In this document: positions 18,761 to 63,397 of the stretch, in pieces | Numbering within the stretch: the stretch's first letter is position 1 | Layout: each line of letters opens with the position of its first letter | Source of the DNA: Amoebidium appalachense | Lineage: Eukaryota > Ichthyosporea | Length of the DNA stretch: 64,000 nt | Assembly: GCA_963693365.1 (NCBI GenBank) | Contig: CAVNZM010000010.1 | Location: 3,472,001 to 3,536,000, forward strand | Direction: 5' to 3' | Notes under the pieces: generated by a model | Told to the model about the DNA's origin: nothing | What the model saw: the letters and a program-made list of their open reading frames with translations, nothing else | The model's database searches: none | Made by a program: the position numbers and the translations under genes

Positions 18761-20541
18761 ATTTCCCACTTAGAAGTGGGTAATGCTGTATCGTTTGTTT
18801 TGTCTCTTTTTTTTTCTCTTTTTCAATTTTTAAGTGGGAAAAGTGGGAAGTGGGAAATAGATTGATCGCGATCGGATCGGAGATGGTTTGGTGTGGTGTG
18901 ATCTCAAAGTTACCAGGCCACGTGACTAGTCCAAGAAATGCATGACACAAAATGTGCGGGCGCCAATAGAATTGAACGATTCCTTTGGGAGCCAATCACA
19001 TCCGTCCGTCACACCGCCATTCCGGTGCCGGGCACGCGAACATTATCAGGCTGGGTACACGAACATATACAGTAGCGCATTTATTCCAGTAAAAATGTCT
19101 AAACAGACGCCCGTGAAAGTATTTATTTCCTTCCTCCTCCGGTTATCTGTTTATATGATATGAACAAAAAGCTGAGAACATAATCTGCTTAGAAGTGTGC
19201 AAATTACATGCATATAGCGCGCCGGGCACGGTGTACTGTTGATTATACTATTTTAGTCTTTTGTGTGAGCTGAGATTCCTATTGGATATTTCAAATTCAA
19301 ATGAGTTCCCCGTACACCTATCTTGGTAATGCGTATTTTGAAAACTAATTATCAAATTTCCGATATGAATCGTCGTCTTGTGTCTAGCGGTCTGACTGCG
19401 TGTTGTAATAAGCCCTTGATCTCAAAAGAAAAATCAGGTGGCAATTTACTAAACTCTTGAGCCTGTACTTATCTTTCTTCTAGAGACTCGCCTATTTTCT
19501 TTACAATCGTTGTGTAAATTAGCTACTTATATTCATCCTTCCTCAGCTCGTAAACCTACTACCCTTACTGATTTTGCAATAGTCACCCCGCCTTGTGATA
19601 TTGCTTGGAAATGTTTATTTTGGCGTTGTAACCTTTCTTTCCATAAACGTTTGTGCCACTTTTGGGCCGAACCCTTTTCTCGTAAACATTTAGATAGATG
19701 TATTTATTTATCTCAGTTTATTCCGTTGGAAGTTCGCAGACTGGCTTACTTAGATAATCCTGATATTACGTCTATTGATTGAGGCTCTTAAATCACCGTA
19801 TGTTTCACGAGTTTTCTAAGGTGTATGATTATTTAAGTCATTATCTCCTCCATGTCCGAGAGTAAGGTGTTTTGAGGCTCTTCCTCGCTGAGATATCTGT
19901 GATATCTCGCTTGCGTCTACTTTGCCGAGCATATCAAGGGGTTTACACACTTTTTATTGCGCGGAGGCCCAGCCACATTCGACATATCAAGAAAGTCATT
20001 ATAAAAAAAAAATAACTTACTAAGTGCATACTTGCCTATCTTTCCGTCGAATAAATCCAGTCAAAAGAAAATTTTTTTACTAACAGTTCCGAAAAGATCT
20101 TACATAAGCCCCGGGTACGACAGGTTTTTGGGGAACAACTGCTGCTTGACCCACTATATACAGGATTCGCTTCAGTTATTTCCGCTATTTTACTGGGTGT
20201 TAGGAAGCACCTTGCCCCCTTCTCGAAAGAGCTCGTAAACGCACACAGCCGGGCATAGTGTAGAGCTGTAGATATAGGCGAAAAACTTCAGTAACAGGTG
20301 CTTCCCCTTAATGAAATCCAGTTACCATTTGGCTTCCATCTCAACACACACTCGTAGTTTAGTGGCCCATCGGCGATCACAACTCACATGGGTATGGAGT
20401 AACCTACACCACATGTTTCAGAAAAACATCACGAAAACTTGCAATAACTTATTTGCACAACGGGTTGTTGCCTGACTGTGCACAGCTATAGCACTAAGTT
20501 TCGTTATATAGAAGCGTTCGCGCTTTACCACATCCGCAAGA

Positions 20542-22949
20542 ATGTCTGAGCACATGCACCTAGTCGCAGACCTCCCCCCGGAGCTTACGGGGTTGAACGT
20601 CACTGTGCCCATGCAGAACCTTACCGATTACCTCACCAACCAGGATAGGTTTTTGTGGGTGCTTCTCATTTTCGACCTCAGTTATCCACTCATTGCATAC
20701 GCCCAGAAGAAGATGATGGGCTCATACCCGGGCAGGCGGTTTTTGCAGACCCTACCGGATGCCATTGGCATCTGGACGCACATCATCAGTGGTTTCTGGA
20801 TCATTTACAGCTTGGGTGCCATCTTTTTGGTAAACAAGTACTCTGGGACAGAAACGATTGAATCCATCTCGGGGCTCATTCCGCTTTTGCGCCATCACCG
20901 TACTCATCCACGCGGCATCATCACTGTACATGCTCCCAATCGTTCACGGTGAACAGGTCATTACCCAGCCGCTGTACTTTGGCATGATTGCTATGAACAT
21001 CTACGACTCCATAGACTGCCTCATTCACCCCGACTACTCGCACGCCATGATGATGTGGGGCGCAGTGAATGCGTTCATCCTCGTGCGATTCTTCTACATG
21101 TCTCTTGTGGCGTACACGTACATTGACCGCAAGCTTCTGTACACATTCGCCATCGCCGCAGCATACTCTGGCCCCCTCCTTGTCGGCCACGATTCCATTT
21201 GGCTGGTCATGTACGGTTTCCCCGCCTGCTACGGCGTCATCGTGTTTGTGTACCGGTCCATCCCACGCAATGAGACCATCTGCAACATGAAGGAAGGGAT
21301 TATGCGCCCGCCCTCCAAGCCGAGCAAGGCTGCGTACAAGGACTCCGCGAGCGGTTTGGCCGCAGTGAACATTGAGCAGGATGTCGTTCGGGTCAACGAA
21401 AACAGCGACTCGGACCGTGACTCTCACAACAGTGAACCCGGCCCGGTTCTTCTCGACGACCTCAACTTTGACGGGCTGGTTGGTGGGGGTGAAGGCTGCC
21501 GTCAGGCTGACGACATCACCACGTCATCAGAACCGGCCGGCGGAAACTGGGCAAAGAAATCCACGGGAGGTATGGTCACTGACAAGATGGTGACCATCGC
21601 GCTGCTGTTCGCATTTGGCGCTGGATTTTCGCTCCTCGGGCTGGCAAAGGAATACCATGACGAAAAGAACGGTGTTCCCCTTCCTTATGTTGTCCTCGAT
21701 TCCGCAACACCACAGACCTCCAACGCAATTTCGCAGTTGAATTTGAAGGACCCCCGCCCCCAGCAGACACTCAGTCCGTTGGACCCCGCCGACTTTATTT
21801 CCACGCCGTTGACGGTGACCGGTGAGGCGAAGGTTATGAGACAGCGGGCCCTTGAGCTGAAGCAGAATCTGTGGAAATGGGAGCCTCGTCGGTTGCTTAC
21901 GTTCCCCACCGGCAACCAGACTTCACCGGTAAGTTCTTTTCAAATTCTACTCAACAATGTGTTTTTGTTTGCATTCAAAAATTGTGCTCTGTTTGCAAAA
22001 CCTGTTGTTTAGTCCGTGGTGAATATGTACTTAGTATATTGCACCGCATCCTAACCCTTACCATCCCACCCCATCCCCCCCCCCCCCCAAAAAAAAAAAA
22101 AAAAAAACCCACCCACCCACCCACCTACCGTCCCTCCTCAAAAAAACAAAACAAAAAAAAACCAGCTGTTCGGTGGACCCGGTGGCCCAGTTGGATCCGC
22201 AGCCAAGGTGCTCGACAAGAATTCCTTCTATGTTAATGCTCTGATGCCGCACTACGCCGTGTACATCGCCCCTGTCATCAACAGCACGCTCGAGGGAATC
22301 AAACGTTTCGACCGTTTCCGCAAATGGGAGGATTTTGACCAACTTTTCCAGTACGGGTTCCCCATGCCCCTTCAGAGCTGCTCGTATTTCGACGACGTGT
22401 TGTTTGCGTACGAGCAGACGTCCATCACCGGTACCTTCACGACGAAGATCCACTCCCTTCCCGAGCAGATGCGCGGGAAGTTGACGGATTTCGACGTTCG
22501 CGGCCTGCTTCCTAAGGGGGTTAACACCTTGGATGAGGCTTTCGACTACGGTCTCGTCTACGGCGTCGACCTGGCGTGCATGGACAAGCTGAACCACCCC
22601 AAGATCGTAGCGGGGTTAAAGTTGAACAACTCTACGTTGGGCCTCACGCGTTACACCGTCGGCACGATCGCCATTTTCGTCCACCACAACGCCACGGCCA
22701 TGGGGAGCGCAGACGACGCGCGTCTCATGCCGTTGGGTATCTGGCTCGGGACTGGGTCGAACCTGGTGTTTACCCCGAATGATAACGAGGTGGACTGGAT
22801 GCTTGCTAAGATGTACTTCCTGTCCGCTAATAAGATCATCTCCCACATCCGACACGTGCTGCGCGACCACATGCTCCAGGTTGGTGTTTGCGTCAACCCC
22901 CCTCCCTTCCCCCTCCCCCCCTCACACACACACCTTTTCCCCATACCCC

Positions 22950-22980
<31 letters not shown>

Positions 22981-23553
22981 ACACATACACAAACATCACC
23001 AGATGCAGCTGCTACATGCCTATTAGCACATAGTTGGTTACCAACTAATATGAAAAGGCACTCTAGGTATTGTTTTCTGGTTTTGATAGTCCGCCTCCTT
23101 GCTAAATTCACACAGAATATTCCATGCCCCACCACTAACCTTTTTTTTTCCCCAACCCCGCAGGAGCCGCACCTTGTTTCTGCCGAGCGCAACCTTGCAC
23201 CCAACCACCCGGTGTATGCGCTGATCAAGCACCACGGCTACCTTGGTGTGGGCATTACCGAGTTCATCTACCAGCAGTTCATGACCGCGGCACCAAACGA
23301 CCCAACCACCGTGGACCAGGTCCTGGGCATTGGCTCGGACAACCTGCAGCGCCTTGTGCAGAGGTGTGTCTTCTTTTATGCCTGATCCTCTTCCAGGTTT
23401 TTATTTTTAATTTATAGTTTTATTTTATTTCATTGTTATTTTTTGTGGGGGGGGGGGTCTCGTCTTTTTTTTTTCATTTTTGGTTGGGGGAGGGGGGGGG
23501 GATGGGGGGGATGGGGGGTAGAAGTGCATCTCCACACACTCACACACACAGGC

Positions 23554-23593
<40 letters not shown>

Positions 23594-24668
23594 CCCACAC
23601 ACACACACACACCCACCCAACATACACACATTGGTATACGTCGTATCTCTACAATCGACTTTTGTACCTAACCACATCACCTTTGCAGGGAGTACGAGGT
23701 GTTCGACTATGAGAGCGTCGACCCCATTGCCACGCACGAGCTTGCCGGCACGTTGGATCTTCCCAACAACCACTACCGCGACGACAACACTGCACTCTAC
23801 TGGGTCATCGATAGGTTTGTGCGCAACTACATGAGCACATACTACAAGAGCGACGCCGATGTGCAGGCTGACTATGAGGTGAGTCTACTTTTTTGGAGTC
23901 TACTTTTTTACTCTTTTCTTCTCTCTCTCCCTTTTTTTTGGGGGGGGGGGGGGGGGGAGGGGGTGGGCGGGTTTGTAACCCTAGTGCTCCACATCCATAT
24001 TCTGAGAAAGAAACGGACAAGGTCTGTTGCAGAGAAAGGTTAGGAAGGGAAAGAGATAATAGATAGGCAGAGGAACCTGTGTTTTCCCTTCTTTTCTGTG
24101 GTACACATTCTCACCCACGTTCCCCCCTTCTTTTCTTTAACAGCTGCAAAACTTCGCTGCCGAAATGGTCAACATGGACAAGGGCCGCGTTAAAGGGTTC
24201 CCCTCGCACATCCTCACCTTCGAAAAGCTCGTGCGGGTGGTAGCGCATTATATTTGGCGCAACTCTGTCCACCACAGCTCCAACAGCGGCGAATACGCCT
24301 ACGACTATCTTGGCCACCCTCTTTCATTTATCGTATATCTCACCCGCCCGCCCCCGGCCGTCAAGGGAACGACGTCTCTTCAGGACGTGTTTGACATGAT
24401 GCCCGTTCCCGAACATTTGGTCTACGCAGCCGGGATTCTCCGTGCGTTGAAGCGTTATCTCAAGCCCCAGCACACGCTGCAGTACGCGTACGAGTACGCC
24501 GGGTTGGGTCCCCGCGCTAAGGATGCCGTTGAGCAGTATAAGAGGGAGATGTTGGTTGAGAGTGAGAAAATGAGGGCGAGAAAGAAGAGGCAGATGGAGA
24601 GGAACTTCCCCTCCGGAAATGCTTACCTGCTTGACCCTCAAACTACACCGTACTGGGGCTGGTTGTAG
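20542..24668 (+). CDS. Lipoxygenase with an N-terminal multi-pass membrane domain; five exons
   Basis: Exons: 20542-21928, 22166-22879, 23164-23363, 23689-23878 and 24144-24668; all introns are GT-AG and phases agree. The C-terminal half is a lipoxygenase, which oxygenates polyunsaturated fatty acids at a non-haem iron. Exons 2-3 give WMLAK, then the H-x4-H pair HVLRDH, then EPHLVSAERNL and HPVYALIKHH. Exon 5 has the third His and the Asn four residues on in VHHSSNSGEY, followed by a PPPAVKG stretch. The last residue is Leu, where most family members have Ile. Instead of the usual PLAT domain, exon 1 encodes seven or eight hydrophobic helices, including WVLLIFDLSYPLIAYA, FILVRFFYMSLVAYTYI and VTIALLFAFGAGFSLLGLA. 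Within exon 1 the frame changes by one base between about 20858 and 20900; both sides encode membrane-like sequence, so an assembly indel is likely. A TATA box lies about 35 bases upstream. Confidence 0.88.
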
Positions 24669-26141
24669 ACATTTGTTTTTTGATTGGTGGATTGTTGGAT
24701 TCTTTACTTTATTCCTTGGTGTACTTGCAGTTGTTGTTTAGTTAATCCTTATCAGGAAGTCGAAGTTTCTCAAGTGGGCCAAAACACGCCTAACCCAAAT
24801 GTCTACATATTTTTATGTGTAAATAATGTGTAAATTAACGGCAAGTTGTTATTCGTGCTTTCCGAGTTTATAGTAGTCATACATCAGTGCAGGTGACCTC
24901 TTCGTAAGAGGCGTGCTTTCAAGCTGAAACATAAACTGCCGATAATGAGTACACATGTGTTGCTTGAAATGGTCGAAGACGACCCCCCCCCCCCCCCCCG
25001 CAGGGGACCATGCTCCCCACATGCCGCCCACTGCAAAAATGTGCTAAGTTCGCCTCTCCTTCGAAGTCGTTAAAATGTCTCTTCGCCTCTCCTTCGAAGT
25101 CGTTAAAATGTCTCTTTTCCGGGATTCCCTCCTTCCCTCCCCCCTCCCCCCCCGGTCCCTCCCCACCATGGCCACCACCACCACCCACCGGGCCCACAAG
25201 TGATCATCTCCCCTCCCCCCCCCCCCCCCCTCCCCCGCCTCTCCTTACCATGCGTTCCTCCCTTTCCTCCTGCAGCTGCAGGGACCCGCGACCCGCCCGC
25301 CGATGGCTCCGGCTAGAACACCACGGGCGCCTCATCATCACTTTTGTCCCACCTTGTGATGTGTGACTACAATGTCATGTGACTCCGTGTGACTGTTGAA
25401 CGGAGTCTAGAAACCTCGTAGTAAAGGTTCCCTTTAATTTGCATGCCCATGGCCAATACCGGTGTGTGCGTGTGTCACTGTGTGTGCACACGTATACGGG
25501 CACACGGTGTGGGGACCTCGGGCATGCAGCCGGCCGTTTTGTAGACTACGAGAGACCGACGTGAGTCCGCACAGTTATGCTAGTAGTCACAATGCAAGTA
25601 CTACAGGGTGAGGTTAGGAAGGAGGATTTGGCGTTTCTACCATAATAGGCTAAACTTTAGGCGATCGTGTAGAAACAATTGGTCTCTATGAGGTGGTTGC
25701 TGTTTGCGCAACCCCTCCGCCTCTGAATTTTCATAAAAAATGCCGAAGGGCTCAGTGTAGAAGGTGCAGGTATCATATACAAATATTAATAGAACTTGAC
25801 AAGTGCTAAGTACTAGCTATGTAAAGTTGATTGCAATCAAGTAGTGATGCACCTGGCACTTGGCACCAACATAGGCGACGGCTATCTGGGTGGCTAAAAG
25901 ACGAAAAGGTTCAATATCATCAGTCGAATGTCATCGCTAGGCGCTCCTTTTGCGATATACCTGGTTGTGATATCATATGTGGAGCTCCATAGAAAAGAGC
26001 TTTAGTCTTTTGTTCCGGTGGAAAGGGCTTCGAACGAGGCGCTTGTTACGGGATCTGTGCCTTGAAAAGACAGCATTTTTCATTTAGAGAAGATACGTCT
26101 TGTTCTGGTAAAAGTAGTCGAGCAACAAACGGAAAGAAAAA
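24669..26141. other. Intergenic region between lipoxygenase and COG5 genes
   Basis: No gene found. It contains a 33-bp exact duplication (CTTCGCCTCTCCTTCGAAGT start, about 25048-25113), poly-C tracts (24983, 25216) and CT-rich stretches. From 25340 to 26141 the sequence is mostly unique and carries the COG5 promoter and leader; I see no clear TATA box. Confidence 0.5.
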
Positions 26142-48168
<22,027 letters not shown>

Positions 48169-48434
48169 GCAGGCCATGAAGAGGTGGCATCAAAGATTTA
48201 GTGCTAAATTTTATGTCTTCTAATCCCGCATAAGCATTGGATGCAAAAGTTAAAAAAAAAAGAGTTTGCGGTGGGGCTCTATCTTCTTACGACCATGCCT
48301 GATTTGATCCCTGAATGTTTTTGGTGGTTATAGCTGTCTTGTGCTGATGTGTTGTAGTATATCGGATCTCTCGTTTTTTGTCACTGCTTTCTTACCTTCC
48401 TTTTCTTTTTTTCTTCCCTTTTTTTTCTTTTTTT

Positions 48435-48487
<53 letters not shown>

Positions 48488-48992
48488 TAGGGTAATGGGA
48501 AGATGTTTAATATCCGATGTGTATTTCAACCAATATCTAGATATCAATCGATTTGGGCTGGCACAACATGTGAACTACCGCGGTAGATCTGCATGTGCAA
48601 GAGAGGGGTCACGGGCGCACATGCAACGATTGCACCGGTTTCAGTTCAGTAGGAGTAAGGCGGTAACCAAAACATAATGTATTGTTAGTTTATATATGCG
48701 ATGCACAGTCGAGCACGGTGTTTTCATGCCAAGCTTGAGAATTGATTAGAAGCTTTGTAAAAAATGTCGTTATCATTTACTAGAAGAGTTGTGACATCTG
48801 ATGCCCTATAATGAACGTGCATCATTTGGGATGCCCGGCTCCGTATCGGGGCTAGTCAAGGCCTGTATGTATGACTTGTTATGGTACTGCAGGCGTCTAT
48901 GTTACATGATATTCCTGCGTCGGAGCTACAGTAAAGAAGGCAAACATATTTTGTAGTAAATCATTCTGGAACACCTTGTCGGGGAATTTGGG

Positions 48993-49048
<56 letters not shown>

Positions 49049-50184
49049 TCTACCGCTGAATGGTAACAATGGGACCAACGTCCATATCCACCATTATAAT
49101 ATCGATTTTGCCGTGTAAAATTGAAGGGGGTTTCTTTTAGCTGCCGATTTATGGCCACTGCTTTTTGATCCTCGGGCCCGGGTCGGGCCAAATGCTGTTT
49201 GAAGCGCACCAAGCCAATCATATTGCATATATCCCATTCGGGTCTGACCCGACACGAATACCCAAAAGAAACCCCCTTAATGGCCGTGGACTGTCATATT
49301 TAATGCAATGCATGATGCACAACCCTGGCCTTTCTTTTGCACGATATTCTATCAACGTTCCAGACGTAACAGGTCAAGCCAAGCGGCCTGAATCTACCAG
49401 TCCATTCACGCCAGTTTCAGAGTCAGAACGAAAAATTTAATCAAACGGACGTGCCTGAATATTGGAATGTGATATCGATCGATAGGACTAAGCATATCTC
49501 AACTGCCTGGATCGCGCCGGATTTACATATATTTCTAAAACGGCAATGTGGTAGAACTTCTGATGGCAAATTTCATGGATTTACTAACATCAAAACTGCA
49601 ATGTGATCAACAATGAAGATCCATTTATTGGATATGTGTACATTGATGGTATCAAAACGCAGTCATTTAATTATCGTCCCCAAACTAAATTCAACCAATC
49701 ACTATATATCGAATTTGTCGCACACAGTATGGTAGCGACTTAGAATAACAAACCCGGGGAAGGGAAAACAAAAAGAAACAAAAAAAAAAAAAAAAAAAAA
49801 GAAGAGGAAGAAGAAAAAGGAACACTTACTACAGACATCTAAGCGAAGGACGTGTTTCGTTCTACTTTGCACTTGCATCTTTTAATCAGGCATGCGATAT
49901 TCACAATCACCAACTGCAACATGAACTCATCAAGGTCTATCTTAGAATTTCTCGGCATGACGTCAATATGATGTCATTGATCGGTGGCTGCCCGCCCGTG
50001 TCCCCGAGCGCCAGCAATTGGTCTTTTGGCCATATGCAGCGATGTCCTTTTAAGGCATTTAACCCATTTAAGGTGTTCAAACGAAAAATCCCGGAAAAAT
50101 CATTCGTCAGTGGAGGGCAGTCAGGCCGGCTGTGATTGCCTGTAGGTGGAGAGAGGGAGTTAAAGAACCACGCTTGGACACACG
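48169..50184. other. Intergenic region between convergent COG5 and aminotransferase genes
   Basis: No gene found. It has poly-G tracts of about 49 and 52 bases (48437-48485 and 48996-49047), an A-rich run (49775-49800) and otherwise unique AT-rich sequence. The frame at 49165-49440 has no family features. Confidence 0.55.
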
Positions 50185-60863
<10,679 letters not shown>

Positions 60864-62551
60864 TTTCAATAAAGTATGCACGTCTAGCAATCTTTCAAAA
60901 GGAAACATGTGCAAATGGGTGCACGTGTGTGGCAGTGTGAGTTGTGTGCTTTCTTGCTTTTTTGTGATTGTGAAATCTTCCTATTGGCTCGATTCCCCAG
61001 TTCAACCGTTCTGATTGGCTTCACCTAAAGTTTTTAGGTGCGATAATTGGTGCATTATTACGGACCGGCGGGAACCTCGGTGCCAGTGCCGCGCTGACGG
61101 AGGCTGTCTCCAAGCCTTTGTACCCGCAAGGCTCAGTAGTACGCGTAAGGGGCCGGGCCCTATTACGCTGCGGCAGCATACATGTAGAAGATGTGTTAGA
61201 GAGGCGCGTAAGCGGCCGGGCCCTACTACGCTGTGGCGGCATACATGTACAAGATGTGTTAGAGAGGCCGCAGGGAGACAGCACTCAGAGACTAGGTGAG
61301 GCCTCCTGATCCAGGTGAGGGAGATCAGCAGGCTTTGGTCCGTCAGCGTGCTTGTCTCCGTGCCTCTGAACGCCATGACCGTGACGCACACGTACAGCAC
61401 GCACGCAAGCACTCATATGTCATATATACACGCACAGCCACACACACACAAGAACACGCACACGCAAACACATACACAAACACAAACATGGTAGCACACA
61501 CAAAAGCAAGCACACACACGAACAAACACGCGCACAAGTGCGTGCACACACGATTTCACAAAGGAAACGGAGGCTCCCACAGGTACAATTTGACAGCTGG
61601 CTAGCCCTGCATCTTGTTGTGAAATTATGTCCTTAGTGTTGGCAGATACTGGCTGGCCTGGCGCCGACACCTGAGCACCCTTGTCTAAACAGTGTTTTTC
61701 GATAAAAGCTGCGCATGCATGCACTCGTATGTCGATAATAAACAGTACATTCCACCATTTCTTTGTTCAGGAAACCATTGCCAGCGATCCGTCAACGTGA
61801 TATAAAGAGCTGCCGTAAAAATCATAATTATAGCTATGTGTGCGATTGTGCGCCATCTTTCCATGCTATTTCCTATTCTTACCGTACTCATATTATTGTC
61901 TCGGAGACGTTGAGCATTGTGCATTGAGTCACCACAATTACGTGCGCATGCATGCAAGAGATCTTCAGGCCAGGGCCCATAAACCGTTCGCAGCCGGGGG
62001 GAGGGGAGGGGGGGGAGGGGGGGGGGGGGGGGGGGGAGGGGGGGTAGTCTCCTAAGAGTGTTCTGCTGGCTCATACATGAACGCTGCGGTGGCATACGAC
62101 CCATACGAAGTGTGTCGGAGAAGGGGTTTGGGGGGGTTTGGGGGGGGGGGGGGGGGGGGTTTATGCCAAGCTTGTTGACAAACTGGTTTATGGAACTAAG
62201 TAGAAACCTGAAACACAGCATTAGCGCAAGGGCAAGCTTGCGTGTTTCGCGGCGGGAAACGCCAGGGAATCTCTTTGTTTTTAACACGAGCATTTTACTG
62301 CGATTTTTTTGTTATATATTCAAGAATGTTCGATAATTGATTTGATAATACCTGGATGTTATCATCATTCGTGTTTGTGCCTGTCCAACACGCTAATACG
62401 GAACAACCACTCGACCTTCGAGAAAAACCTTTATGTGGTTGATCAAAACGAAAAAAGGAAAGCTAATTTAACATTCGGGGCACAAAGGGCCACATTCGAG
62501 CAACCTCATAGTCACATCAGCCTAGTAGAGCTACATGATAAGAAAGAAAAG
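60864..62551. other. Intergenic region with short duplications; no supported gene
   Basis: It includes the aminotransferase promoter side, with ATTGG boxes at 60980 and 61014. A 63-bp duplication starts at about 61142 and 61205 and contains GGCCGGGCCC and ACATGTA. Then come an AC-rich stretch (61435-61555) and G-runs (61996, 62140). The minus-strand frame 61685-62293 contains one hydrophobic stretch but also an encoded Pro run from poly-G; I do not call it a gene. Confidence 0.5.
61131..61272. repeat. 63-bp direct duplication
   Basis: Two copies, beginning CGCGTAAGSGGCCGGGCCCT at about 61142 and 61205 and differing at a few positions. Confidence 0.8.
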
Positions 62552-63397
62552 CTATACAGAAACATTGATAACGGTCCCCTTGAACTCTTCCTCTGTGGCA
62601 CGAACACCTTTCAGTGAGCTGAGGGATCCAAGGAGGGACTTTGCTACAAAAGCAAACTGCGACTTCTTTTCAACGAGGCCAATTTCCTGGAGAATGAAGA
62701 ACTCCTCTTGGTGCGTGTCAAATGCATACAGCTGGCGCAAATAAGACACCATATCTTCGACAGAGTCAAACTCCATGAAAATTGCGTTTCCCCGCTCGCT
62801 TCCTTTCAGAGCGAGACCGGTCTCTGCATGGCGGCGGTGGCTGTCAAAAATGAAAGCCTTGGTTCCCTTTCTTCCGATCATGGTGCTGTATCCGCGCGTC
62901 GTCAAAACGTATGCTGCCATGGGGTTCATGTTGGCGGCTTTAGTGGAAAAAGCGTTACGGAGGGCACGGGCAAGCGAAAGCCCAAACGTGCAGGTATAGT
63001 CCGGTGTTTCCGCTGCAAGCATACCAGCAATGCATTCGTCCTTGACAGCAACACCCGCTTCTGGGATCTCAAATATAACCTCGTCGACGGCTGCCATGGC
63101 GTCAACGCCCTTTCTCCTTGAATCTCTCTGGACCCATTTGTGGTGGAGATCGACCCCATCCTTCAGAACGGAGTAGACCGAGTTGTTGGTGGAAAAGGGT
63201 TTGCGTGACCCTTTGCCCTTAAGAAATGCCATGCTTGCTACGCACGAGATCGATGTGCAGGCAACGCGGGAGCCAGCAATAGGGAAGTCATCCTGAGAGA
63301 TGTTATACTGTGTGACTTTTCTCTTTCCGTTGACCGTGCATTCATTAACAACGGGAGCGTGGCGCGAGCGCACTCTTTGTCTGTCTGTAGGCTGCAT
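62552..63397 (-). CDS. Intronless cysteine peptidase resembling herpesvirus tegument-type (C76) deubiquitinase
   Basis: 281 residues. The arrangement matches the C76 / tegument-USP fold. A nucleophile-like Cys lies in GSRVACTSIS (C47). More than 130 residues later come a Thr/Gly-rich strand segment and FIFDSHRR, giving Asp185-x-His187. A strand then leads to an acidic-aromatic helix (FMEFDSVEDMVSYLRQLY). In C76 enzymes the triad is Cys with Asp-x-His, and they remove ubiquitin from substrates. Similar peptidases also occur in eukaryotic genomes outside herpesviruses, so viral origin is not proven. A TATA-like TTATACAC lies about 25 bases upstream on the coding strand. The gene has no introns, unlike the three cellular genes beside it. 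No frame break is seen. Substrate and role are unknown. Confidence 0.6.
   Translation of the reverse strand: MQPTDRQRVRSRHAPVVNECTVNGKRKVTQYNISQDDFPIAGSRVACTSISCVASMAFLKGKGSRKPFSTNNSVYSVLKDGVDLHHKWVQRDSRRKGVDAMAAVDEVIFEIPEAGVAVKDECIAGMLAAETPDYTCTFGLSLARALRNAFSTKAANMNPMAAYVLTTRGYSTMIGRKGTKAFIFDSHRRHAETGLALKGSERGNAIFMEFDSVEDMVSYLRQLYAFDTHQEEFFILQEIGLVEKKSQFAFVAKSLLGSLSSLKGVRATEEEFKGTVINVSV

Larger units (their letters stand above)
17995..20541. other. Gene-poor transition zone between virus-like and cellular blocks
   Basis: I see no supportable gene in 2.5 kb. From left to right there is an AT-rich stretch with (AT)n at 18147-18162. Then come poly-C with CACGTG-type units (18220-18430), a CT-rich minisatellite (18431-18760) and AT-rich unique sequence. 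A 90-codon frame at 19510-19782 has no recognisable match. A TTATATAG box (20503-20510) starts the lipoxygenase promoter. If the left block is integrated, its right junction should lie in this zone. Confidence 0.5.

Noticed and set aside
19380-19450. Possible tRNA gene
   Set aside because: A TAGCGGTCTGA stretch resembles an A box, but there is no matching B box and no cloverleaf could be drawn. I found no tRNA or rRNA in the window.
19510-19782. 90-codon plus-strand frame in the transition zone
   Set aside because: No homology, no promoter context and ordinary composition; it could be a decayed gene fragment but I cannot support it.
61685-62293. 202-codon minus-strand frame with a hydrophobic stretch
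   Set aside because: A third of it is encoded Pro from poly-G tracts, and I see no conserved motif or credible splice structure.
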